A stretch of DNA of 64,000 nt from Pisaster brevispinus (taxonomy: Eukaryota; Echinodermata; Asteroidea; Forcipulatida; Asteriidae). Under the pieces are notes generated by a model. The model saw only the letters and a program-made list of their open reading frames with translations. It had not been told where the DNA came from and made no database searches. The translations under genes and the position numbers were made by a program. The stretch lies in the NCBI GenBank assembly GCA_023634235.1, contig JAMKCF010000009.1, forward strand, positions 8,866,001 to 8,930,000, in the 5' to 3' direction. Positions 12,290-24,500 of this stretch are shown here, in pieces. Positions within the stretch are counted from its first letter, which is position 1. Every line of letters starts with the position of its first letter.

Positions 12290-12580
12290 ATTGACCTTGT
12301 TCACTCACTGTAAAATATTTGAGTTAAGGTTTTTATTCGTAATATATAATGGTTTTTAAATTATACATTTATTTAAATATTTATTAATATAAATAATTTT
12401 TACCACCATAATATGTTAATATATTAGTACAAATGTAGATATTCTAAAATATTTAAGTTACAATCATGTTTAAAAATGATATTTTACCAGTAAGGTCGCT
12501 TGGTGGCGCTATTATCATCTTAAAATTTGTTTTCGTGAATGTGTAGTGTGAACTGAAATTTCTCTTTCTTCAAGGTCGTA

Positions 12581-15500
12581 ATGAGGTTGTCTGCAATGCC
12601 TAGCGAGACAGGGTATGGAGAGCAAGAACAAGATGCTAACACAGCCTTGCTTGAACTCGATAAAGGTGAGCAATCCTACTGTGACCCAGTTACTGTAGAG
12701 TACTAGTACTACTACTACTCTAGTAGTACTAGTACAGTCATTTGACCAGTTCGGGATCATTGACCAGTTCGGGATCACTTCAACTTTGCAACAACCCCAT
12801 AATTAAGTTACTTCTCACATTACCAATTTCTGTTGATACATGTGAAGAATAACATGCAATAAACCAACAAACCCAAAATAAGGTTCCAAACTTCATCAAC
12901 AAATAAATTATGGCCATTTTCTTGAAGTTTGTCTGCGATTTTGATCATTTAAAAAAAAAAAAAATTTGGTTGAAAAACGCTGTTAAAACTTCTCACCTTT
13001 ATAATTTGAACGCCAGGGCGAATAACATTTATGTTAAATGCTTAGAATGTGTAAAAAATATTTCAGGTAAATACTGAGCAATCGTCTTGTTTTTTTTAGG
13101 AGACGAAATTACCGAAATCGTCTTTTGGGGGGCATCATACCCTTGACCAGTTCGGGATTACTCACTACTCAGCATCTCTCATTGTGTCAAATGGTGCCGC
13201 ACTCAGTGAGGTAAAATCTTACTGCTGCAGTCAAAAGTTTATTTGTTGCTTTTAAGATACATTTCTTCAACAAATTCTTGTAGGAATATTGTTTTTTTGT
13301 GAGAAAATGAAACTTGGAGGAGGAAATTGCGATTGTAAGAATAGATATTTGGGTCAATGTTGCTTTTAGGCGTGCTTCACCTTTTCATTTGCCTTTGCTG
13401 TTGTTTTGTGTTTTTGTTGCTGGATTTTTGCGCTGCTGTTGAATACACTTGCATGAAATTCTCTGGAGAAAGGAAGTCCATGTCCATGCCAACACACTTG
13501 TGAAGTTTGTGTCCTTGAGAGACAGTTTTATGAATGGGAGGATTGGTTTGCAATAGAGGGCAAGCTACTGATTCAGAATAGAATCAACTGATCCTGAACT
13601 GGTCAAACAGGTGACAATACTTTTCTCAAAGCCTCTTCAAAAGTACTAATCTTTTTTTGTCAGTGGATACTTGGTGAGTTTTATAACATGTTTAGGTAAA
13701 CTGATAAACTTTTTTGTTTAAAATGTCAAAGAGATTGCAACCAAAAACAATGTGAATTCAAAAAGTGATCCCGAACTGGTCAAATGACTGTACTAGTTGT
13801 AGCCTAACATGCCTAAGTTTTTTGTACTTGTGCTGTGCTAGAACCGCCACTAGAACCTTGTTGTAATACTGTTCCGTCCCAACTTGATAAATTGTCCCAA
13901 CTATAGTTGGGACTGGTCCCAACTTGAGTGTTAAAGTTGGGACGTCCCAACTATAACACTGCTGCAGACGTACAAGCTCATGCGATCAGCGTTAATTAAC
14001 AAGATTCTTTTTTTCAACGGGTCTCGGCTCTTTATACAAACTCATGTCAAAACTGTCATGATGGAGCAAGCAGGTACCCAGGACGAGCCTAGTATACTCG
14101 CTAACTCGGCGTAAATGGTGTTTTTAGAAGGTTCTGACACCGGCCTCATGCTCATGCTCATGCCGGGTGAAAGCTTTCATCAGTCTCAAAAAAGGCCTAG
14201 TCATTTAATTTCCCTTCTCTTGGAAAAACCAAAATTTTAACTAATTTCAAATATTCTCAAGGGCAAGGGAGAGTGGTCTTAAAAACTTCATATGATACTA
14301 CATTATTATGTTTTTGGTTTATTCATGGGGGTGATTTGTGTTTACTGCGATCCCAAATATAGTATAGTTGGGGCGTCCCAACTTTAACACTCAAGTTGGG
14401 ACCAGTCCCAACTATAGTTGGGACGATTGTCAAGTGTGGGCAGAACAATACCAAAATAGTACTAATTAAATCATTTTAAAATTAATGTTGGACAAAATGT
14501 GTTTGGTTGAAAATAATATAACAAAACTTTCAAGTAAACTTGCATTTAATAATAAATGTTTAACAAAATAAAGAATACAAACTCTAAGGAGCAAGGAGCA
14601 AGAATTCTAACAACTTTAAGCCCCTACAAAAAAGTACAATTCTGTCGGTCTACAATTAATTTACCATTGCCATCCCCCCCCCTACACTGTTACATTGATT
14701 TTTGCACAAAGAATAATATTTCTAGTGCAGCCTCCTCTCTTTTGATGCGGGTGAAAAATTCCAGTTTAATGACTTTGGTGGTCAAACTTCACCCCTTCCA
14801 CTTTCTGGTTTAGTTATTTTGTTTCTGTATCCTTTTAAAGGTTTGCGTTCCCAGAAAGTTGGTGAGCAGTGTGAGGCCATAGTTCGCTTCCCTCGGCTAT
14901 TTGAGAAGTACCCGTTCCCGATTCTCATCAATTCAGCTTTCTTGAAGCTCGCTGACGTCTTCAGAGATGGGTAAATATGTACCATAAACAGCATGTATTG
15001 AAAATGTTCCTCATTTCTTAGATTGTTGTACAATAACTGCAAAAATGTATATTCCTTCCGAGCATGAAATCTATACCATCTGTCCCTCTGTGTATGGGGG
15101 AAATGAAGCATAGCACGGTAGGCACGTGCCTATGCATGCTTCACAATGGAATGTCCAGTTGAATGTCCACACAAGCCAGTCAACTCATTGCCCAAAAAGA
15201 GGTTGCTCTAAAGTTGTTCCAGGGGTTTATAAATGTCTGCCGAACCCAGTTTGAAGGAGGTTGGCATGTATACAGGTCATCTGATGTGAAGTGGTCAACA
15301 CTTTTGTTTGGCATTGTCTGAAAGCTTTAATTTTGAACAAATAGTAGTGCCAATGTAATAGAAAAGGGCTTTTGGTTTGTAACAAATACATTCAAAACTA
15401 TTTTTAGACCCTCCTACTTTTCATAACATTCTCAAGTAGTAATTGACTGACCATTCAAAACAATTCAACTGCATGGGTTGTGTATAGTGGACCAACAGGT

Positions 15501-18500
15501 GCAGAAAAAGGTAAAGAACTACATGTGTACTGTGTACCTTAGTGGATGGTATTAAATGGTCAGACAGTCGGAGTGTTTAAATGGAATTTTAATTTCTACA
15601 TAAAATTAACTTTAAAATGGAGATTTTAAATGTTTTGATTTGTACTTTTTTATTTATAGGAGTAATTTCTTACGTCTGTGTGTGGTGAGAGTGGCACAGC
15701 AGAGTCGTCTTCACCTGGATAAAATCCTGAATGTAGACGAGTTTGTTCGAAGAATCTTTATTGTGATTTACAGTAATGACCCAGTTGCTAGAGCAATCAC
15801 ACTAAGGTATGGTTTAACCTACAAGTACACTTATTTTCTGTAGTAGAGTCATCTATCTAGCTATGTCATTCCATTGCAGGAAGAAAGCTTTTTCATATAA
15901 TCCCCACTCCTCTCTACTCTGCATTTCTCGCCTCCATGTAATGCCCTTTAATTTCTTGATCTCATCCATCCATCTTCTGTTCTGTTTGCCTCTTCTTCTG
16001 ACCTGAGATCTTGGTATCCAATCTATTCACTTTTGTGTCCATCTTCTCGTCTTGCTCTTCTTTTACTCCCGAAGCCTTTTCTCAAATCCTCATTTCTCTG
16101 TCCCTTTTGTTTTTGACTTACCAAGAATTTTACGCCCCTTTACCTTTACTGGACAGAGTAGTGAAAACTTTAATGGGAAAGGTCATTTTACATTTGCCCG
16201 TGAAATGTCTCTTACAAGGCTTAAGGGCATGACTATGGACCTGGTTTTAGTATAAGGCAGGGCTAGAACATTCAAGATCTTATAACTTTTAACTTTCATT
16301 GGACCAGAAATAGTGTTTTCAAGACCTAAAATACTTCTTATTTTCGTATGTTCTCTGAAACAACCAGCCTGCAGGAGTTGTTCTGTTGTGGAGTTACTGG
16401 TCAAGTACTAAAATTACAGGAATACTGGGTATTTCAATGATGTTAACAATTCCGTGCACTGACGTGATCTTCGTACAATGACTTTTCGTTCAGAGTGTTG
16501 GGGAGTATTGCTGGTATCATAGCTGAGAAGAAGGATGTTCATCACAGTATCCACAATGGCCTGGATTCACATGATAGAGTAGAGCTAGAGTCGGCAATCT
16601 ACGCAGCTTCCTGCTTCTCAGCACAATCAAGGTAATCATCTATCTTCCCTGTCAACCTTCAGTGCCTGAAGGTCTTGTTGTTGTTTTTGTTTTTAATTAG
16701 TAGAATCACAATGTGCTGAAGATTGTCTGTAGATGCACATAGTAAGCGTGCTGGTGATATATCACGCTACCATGTATGCTGTCGTGATATCATACGACAT
16801 TCCGAAGGCGTCACAGACCTTGCTCCAAAGGCGACTGAGATTCAGTGGGCCCTGCTGAAGAAACGAACAATAGATGGCACAATGAGTTTTAATCTGGGAG
16901 CCTCAACATGCTGAAAAATCAAGAGGGCGTCCTGTGTCAACATTTTTGGACACCCTCTGGAGCGCGACCAACAATCATGGAACGAAGCAACCAGTGGAGA
17001 TTCGTTGTCAGCAATGTCATAGTTAGCTCGATTTTATGGTGATATGGTAAACAATCCTTACTTAAAAGTGAGCAGGTTGCTTGGGCCATCAACGTACCAA
17101 AACTGGTAAATCGACAACCATCAAACCCGCACATTTATAACAGTGGATGGTTTATCACATGCTAGCAAGATGCATCACATGCATGCTCTTGAATGTACCT
17201 CTTTTAGATGAGGCTGTATTAAGCCCAACTGACACAGTAGTGACTTAGTGGAATCGAATGCAGGACATGCTAGTTTGGATGAAATTGTTATATATTTATT
17301 AAAGTATTTACTTCAGCTGTTCTAATCCCAAATTCATCAATTGCATGTTTTTGGTGGGTTCGAATCCCACTTGAGTAGCCTGTGGAAATATATTTTGCAG
17401 GACTGGGAAAGCACAGTATACTGAGCTTGTCACGCACCAATGTGTGAGGATAAAACGAAAAATAATATTCTTTATCCCTGATGCAGTTATTACATCAATT
17501 AAAAATTATTGTTGGTATTTGTTTGTTTTGAAGGACTTTTGCGTCTGGGATCTGTCACAAGCTAGCAGATCTTATACAGGGCTTGTCGACACCGACAGAG
17601 ATCAAACTCAAGCTTATTCCAATCTTCAAGCACATGCATCATGATACACAGTCTACCGTGTTTGTGCGTCAGCTGTGCCTGGACCTACTACCATCTTACC
17701 CTGCTAAGAGCTTTCTCACCGTGTCCCTGCGTACGTTATCCCAGCTAGCTGCTGCCTCATTGGTCAACATACCCGATCAGGTGGGTAAACCAGCCAATCA
17801 GATTCTATGTTACTTTGAAATTAAAAATCCAAACCACAGAGTATCTAAAACAGTGGCTGCAAATAGCTTGTGTTAAAATGATCACGGTGGCTGTAATCGG
17901 CTTGTGCCAAATATGATCATAGTGGCTGCAAACGGCTGCAAGATTTTACCAACTCCACTCAACCAAAAAAAGTCATAGTAGAAGTCTTGTCCCAAAGTGA
18001 CATGTTCCAATGTTTCCCATGTTTTCATACTATCTACGTTTCTTAAACAAACAAAACAATAGCAGGAAACCAGTCACAAACAAAATACATTACACAAGAG
18101 TTTGGCTGGTAACCTATTTGTGCTAAGCAAGATTTGTATGTGCTAAGTAACTTTTTGTGCTGCACAGCTTTTTGAATTTGGCCCTAGAATACTCAAGGAA
18201 AATTGTCTATGGGTCTTATTTAGTTGTGATATAACTGGGCAGCGGAGCAATGTTAAAGGAGAATGTTTTCAATTTCCATTAAACAGGTGGGCCTACTCCT
18301 AAGCTACCTGAGCCATGACCCTCGCTGGTCTGTCCAGATGACCTGCATCAATGACCTTTGCCTCTTGGCCAGGAAGGCGCCCCACATGTGGACCAGTGAC
18401 AACCTAGACATCTTGTGTAAGCAGTGTCGTGGGTGCGAGTCTCCAGAGCTTCTCGCTAAAAGACTCAAAATACTGAGTATTCTGTTTGTGACTCAAGCAT

Positions 18501-21500
18501 TGATGCTTGAAGACCAAGGTGAGTTGAAGAAATGTGTATAGAGTGAACTTTTAAGACAAAATAAATTATTTTGTAGTCATTGGAGAACGGGAATTGTTTG
18601 TTTCAACGATGACAAATTCTTACTAGTCAAGTCAGAAAAACTGTCCGGAAAACTAGATTTCTGGTTCATGTTTTTTAATGTAACAATGATTAACCATGAA
18701 CTGCATATACAGATCGGGCATGTCTCCTACAGATTCACACAATTTTTCAGAATCATAGGCTTCCCTGTACATGTACCTGGCTTTTATTGACGATTACTCA
18801 CAAACGAGTATGAGCATCTACAAAGTCAGCTTCAGTCACAGTCCCTAAGGACTCATGCACAACTGATAGGTCCAACCCTGAATCACATCTTCGGCCTCAT
18901 ACTGTTGGGAAGGTAGTGCATTCTGCTCTACCAGCCAGGCTCCTAGTGGGTGATACCCATGCATACGTCCTTACGGACTGTGTGACAGTTTTTTTTAGGT
19001 CGACAGCCCAAAATCAGTTAATGGTAGCTCTCACCTTGAAGTGGCAGTCCAGCCTTATGGTGTAAGGCAAAAGCTCATTAAAAAAAATTATTGTAAAGAA
19101 AATATACATACAAAAATGTATATCCCCAAAATTGTGAAGGAAGGTTTTGTCTCTTGAGCAGCGCATTTTTGTTTTCCTTCATTCGGCTGTATTCTACCTC
19201 TTCTAGCAGTAACTTGTACATTACTTTTCAATCTTTTGGAAATAGTGTGAATGTTTTTTTAATCATTTATCTTGCCTACTGTTTAGTTGAGCCTATAGCG
19301 GCCCTCTGCAGTGATCTCAGCCACCATTGGGATGTTAGCGTAGCAGCCACGGCCATCCAAATAAGAACCCTACTAGCTAAATGGTATCACCTTAGTCTGG
19401 CCTCTCAACATGGGGGTAAAGAATCACCCACACTGTCCTACTCACGGATCATCTCTGCTGCTCAGAATGTTATCATCCAGTGTTTGGCTGAGGAGACTCA
19501 GCCTGCTGTAGAAGCTCTCAAGGTACTGTGTGTGTTTTCTCTTTGGAATTGTCGTGGCTGTGGGGTCTAGTGCACATGGTATTTATCTATTTTATTTTAT
19601 TTATTTTATTTATTGGCAACAAACAGCAGTTAACTGCCACTAACAGGTATCAGATGAGAAATCAGAAAGAATTAAAACATTCAAGTAAATAAATATGTTT
19701 AAATATTAAAAGAAAACTGTAAAAAGCAAAAATATATAACAACGTGAAAATTATATTTAAAACATTGAAAAGTTACATAAATAAATTAAAAGATCCAAAT
19801 CAATAACAAAACCAGAAGAGAAAAACAGAACAAATATGAAACATGTAATAAATACATGAGAAAGCAGTAAGCTAATCAGCTAGAAGAGTCTATAAATTAC
19901 TCTATGAAAAGAATCTCTGGTAGAAGCCCCAAACACAGCACATCTCACATGAAGCCGGCTGTAGGCTGACAAGGTTCTTGAAACAAAGTCTCGGGTATCA
20001 GCTCTAGTGCTGTCAGAATGTGGGTTCAGCAGACATGATAATTTTTTTGTATTCTGATTTCCGATTTATGTTTTGCACTCGCAAAACCAGTAAGATTGTT
20101 TTTAATAAATCTAAACAAGTCTATATAAATGCCAACAAAAACAGTGAATGGCCTGATGTTTTGACCCTAGCAGAGTTCGTCTTGAAGTCTAAATGACAAC
20201 ACAACACAAATAATTAGGTGTACTGGTGTAACAGAAGGGGTCAAGTGGAAAGAGTTGAAAAGATAGAGATGCAGAAAGCACACAGAAAAAACAAGGACGA
20301 ACAATGAAGAAGGAGACAAGGGTGTAGAGGAAATGGGCTGGTTTTACCACAAGAGGTTGGAATACACAAAACAAAATCAAAGGTTGGAAGAGTGAGAAAA
20401 AGTAATTAATTAGTGATTGAGGCAGACTAATAAAAGGGGATATCTGTGGGAAAAAATGGAAGACAAAGACAAAAAGTTGTTGGTCATTTCCTTCTTGGAT
20501 GTTCTGACCCTGGAGGCGCCTTATGCAGTTTCTCCTTTTAAGTCTTGATTAATCTCCACTGTATGTAGGTCAGCCCTTGTACTCATTATCTCTCTGATTG
20601 TTGGGTTTTAGATGATCCTTCATTGTGTTTGCAACATGAGTGACAAATGTCCTGATGCTCTCCCAGGTTTGATTAACACACTCATCGTGGCACTGCAGTC
20701 AACTAAAGGTAATTACAAGATAGTCAAACAGAGCTACTCCCATAGATAACTTGACTTGCTTGGAATCATATGTTCAATTCTGTTTACCTAAAACACAATT
20801 AAATCTTGGCTGAATCGATCTCTTTGTTGCACAGGAATAATCTTTTATACTTACACGTATCTTAGAACACTAAGTACAAATCCAGAAGGAAAATGACTTT
20901 GCCTTCCTGTTGTCATATTTTTTTAAAGCTAAACTTGGCTTATATGGACAACTGACCGACATAGGCCACAATTGAGCTCACATTCTTGGTGTTCCATTCA
21001 GAGCTGTGTACTGGAAGAGTTGCGACAAAGACGGACCAGTTCTCCTTGGTCACTTTGTTATTGGATCTACTTTCGGTCAAAATGTAACACAACCCAATGT
21101 GCAGTCTAGTCAGGCAAAGGCTTCTAATCGCAAGTAGTTGCAACTCTCTTAATACACAGCTCTGTGTCGCTGTTTGTATCTCTTGATTAGCATTCTCTGT
21201 GCTCTATTCCTGTAATACTGCCCTCTCTTGTCACTTATAGGTGAGAGTGGATTAGTTTTATGTCGCTGTTTGGTATCTCTTGGTGAACTACGATCTGAAG
21301 AGCTGTTCCGTGGCCATCTTCCTTTATTGCAACAGCTGTATACTGATGCTTTAAGCCAAGAGGAGTCATGGGCTGATGGAGTGAGTGAGAAGATCAAACA
21401 CAATAAGCTTGTAAGTTTTTGTTGTTGTGGTAGATGTTGTTATTATTGTTGTTGTTCTTCTTCTTCTTCTTGTTTTGTTGTTCTTGATGATGTAGTTTGT

Positions 21501-24500
21501 TTTTCTTTTTGTTGTTTTGTTGTTGTTGTTGTACAAGTATGATGTTTATGCAGGTTTGAACACCAGACTTCCAGACCCTGACCAATGGATTGCATGTGCC
21601 ATGTAACAGATTCAGGCTCATAACTCACCACGTGGTTTTGAATGATAGATCTACACGCATTTCTGTGCACAGTTGTGCCACCTTACTTAATGCACATGTT
21701 AGCCGTGGAATGAGGTGCTTGCGGGTCTAGTCTAGACCAGCATTCCACAACTAACACGCGCATAAAAAGTATTCACGAAGTAGAGTATACACAACCTGTG
21801 CAGATGTATGGTTGTGATTGGTTGGTAAGCGGGAGGGTTTGAATGCGACATCTACAGTGGTTAGATGTTTGATGTTTGATGTTTCTTTTTACCTTTAGAT
21901 TGGTTTAGCAGTGTTGTTACTACTAGCCGATAGAACAGGTAGATCCTGTAAGAGTGTTGGTCGTAGTATTCATCAGCTCATTATGACTTCTCCGTGGCCT
22001 GCATACCTCATTGCACATCAAGCAACTAGACTGGTAGGTATACATGGGACTAGGTAACGATTATACACTGCCGTTAACTGGTTAAGATCCATACATCGTC
22101 GCATCAGTGCAAAAACGTTTTGTCTCACATGAAAATTCTCCTTGTAAAAACTTCGTATCTCGGCCTGTAGTTGTTTTGTCTGTACATCCGGGCTACTAAG
22201 TGCGTGATACAATGTTTTTACAATTTTTAACGCGTAACGAAAGTGCTATTTTAGGAGACAACGCTTTGGCACTGACACGACGGCATATAGAATCTGGTGA
22301 TCGCTGAACTCAACTGCCCTCTGTGCTTATAGTGAGGCCCAGCGTATTGATATCACATGACACACATGTTTGAATTGCAAAATGATATTACATGACACAC
22401 CTTGATAGCAGAATGATGCATGTAACGGTATTTCTTATGTGCAAAATTTGCCTTACACCTATATCACATGATATAACTTTGCATACATGCATGACACATG
22501 GTATAATTTAGCCATGTACATGTAAAAACATGCCTTAGTAAAATGGCCATGTGCATCCATGAAATGATCGCAACTGAGTTGCACGGATAGTGACTCGCTC
22601 AACATTCTCCAGGCTCTATTTCCATGGAAGTCACTTATCCATACATTGCTCCCAGTGTTTATTTTTTACCCACTATTAGTCACCTTTGACCAGTTATAAT
22701 TATGAAACAACTTGAAGCAATACAAGATAAAAACAATTTCAAGGACATTTGAAAATCACCTATGGATTGATCTATAGTATAATTAAGTTGTTAATGTTCT
22801 GGATTTAGGCGTATTTGTTTTCTGTCAATTTTATTTTCTTCCAGTTACTTGCTGGCTCACAGATGTTCTTTTAATTTTGTTTGTCCTATCCAGAACTGTC
22901 ATGAAACTGCAGCTGAAATCTTTGTCAAACTGGCAACACAGGTAACTATTGCAGACATAAACTCCTTCGTCTCTTCCTTTGACAAGGAACCATTGAACAC
23001 AAACTAAGTTTAAAGTGGCCTCTCTGGTGAAGATTTTTAAAAACCCATCAAAACCCACCCTTTTTCATCAAGTTTGACAAATGCAAATGCTTACCAAGGT
23101 TGGAATTCAAGAGTTATTTTTCGGCATATAAAAATAAGTGCTTGTAGTTTCTGCTGCCTACTTCCATTTATGATCTTACAGTACTTTTTAAAATGGACGT
23201 CATTCAATTATTCACAAATAATGTCTCACTTATGTGTGAAAGTAACATTTCTGTAAGCGTTGGGATACCATTGAGTAAGAAGGCTGTATAAACGCCCAGT
23301 TTATTGTTATTATCAGAAGGAAATAGTTTGTGGGTGACAACTGTGTGGGTAAAATCTCTCTTGTTGTTAGTAGTGATCAGAGATAGGCTTACTCAGAGAA
23401 GAACCAGAATTGAGAAATAGTCGCAACCTTTTTAAAGAGTGTTTTCTGCTCATCTACAGGAGAACTCTTGTAAAATGTGTTTCTCTTCTCTGTTATGTGT
23501 TAACTACATGAGGCCAGGTGACGTGTTTGCACACAAAAAGTTCATGGGCATGCAAATAGAAGCCAATAAACACATTTTAAAATTGTCCATGGGATGCTAT
23601 CTGCAGACATTTGTACAGGCCAGGGCGTATTGATTTTTATTTTTAAAAATTATTATGAAAATTAATGGGTAAGCACTGGGTAAGCACGGGGAAGTTCGGA
23701 AACCCCGGAAGTAAGTGGTTTAAATCAATTTTATTCTAAGATGTGCACAATGAAGTTGCACGTCGGAGATTTGGAGAAACTGGCGGCAGATATACGGAAC
23801 AGTTTCATATTTCTGAAAACAATGGATTTATGTGAATCCTGTTGGTAAGACAATAGGTTACACAGGCCTGTTAATATTGACCAGCCAACCCTCTCTGTCT
23901 TTCAGGTTGCGTCTGAGCACTTCTACTACTGGCTGTGTGGTTTAGAGCAGTTCTGCCTGGGTGAGACGTGCCTGGCTGACATCACCAACGAGTCCAGTAA
24001 TCTCATCCCATGTCTGTCCAAAGCTTTACAGCATTATGAAAAGGGTCTGGCAAACCTCAAGGTCAGTGGACTTAACTCAAGGACTGAGTTCATCGTCTTG
24101 ATGGACTTCATCGTTTTCACAAAGAAACAATTTAATCAAAATCATACATTTTTGCAAATTGGTATTTTCAAGTGCTCAAATGCACATTTAATAGTTTCCT
24201 TTTGTTTGAACTTTGCAGGGTTTCAACCTCCTTCAGATGTTTATTAGGTTTCTTAATGGCTGCTCAAATAGCAACATTTCCTATCAAACCCACTAAATCA
24301 TTTGTTTTTCAGTTTTTATTTCTCACAAACAGACAATAATTTGATATGCGCATTTTGTACACGGAGGTGCATAGTGTATCCACTGTGCAAAAGACAAGTG
24401 TTCAGACTGTTGAGTTTTCATGAAGATATTATACTCTGGATATACCCATCAGTTAGTCACATCTAAAAATTATTCGTAAAGACAACAATTCAGCCAAATT

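Larger units (their letters stand above)
12078..12580. promoter_or_regulatory. Divergent DTL-INTS7 promoter
   Basis: The 503 bp between the DTL start codon (minus, 12077) and the INTS7 start codon (plus, 12581) must hold both promoters and 5' UTRs. It contains the only GC-rich island of the neighbourhood (about 12230-12300), while 12340-12480 is very AT-rich. Transcription start sites cannot be placed by eye. Vertebrate DTL and INTS7 are arranged head-to-head in the same way (general knowledge), which supports a shared bidirectional promoter. Confidence 0.8.

Noticed and set aside
12486..12516. Alternative DTL first exon (MIIAPPSDLT, phase 1, donor GTAAAA)
   Set aside because: Phase fits, but the exon at 12011-12077 encodes an N terminus resembling vertebrate CDT2 and leaves the E2F sites upstream, so it is far more likely.
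21394..21670. Asn/Gln/Lys-rich minus ORFs
   Set aside because: Created by the TTG/TTC microsatellite beside an INTS7 exon.
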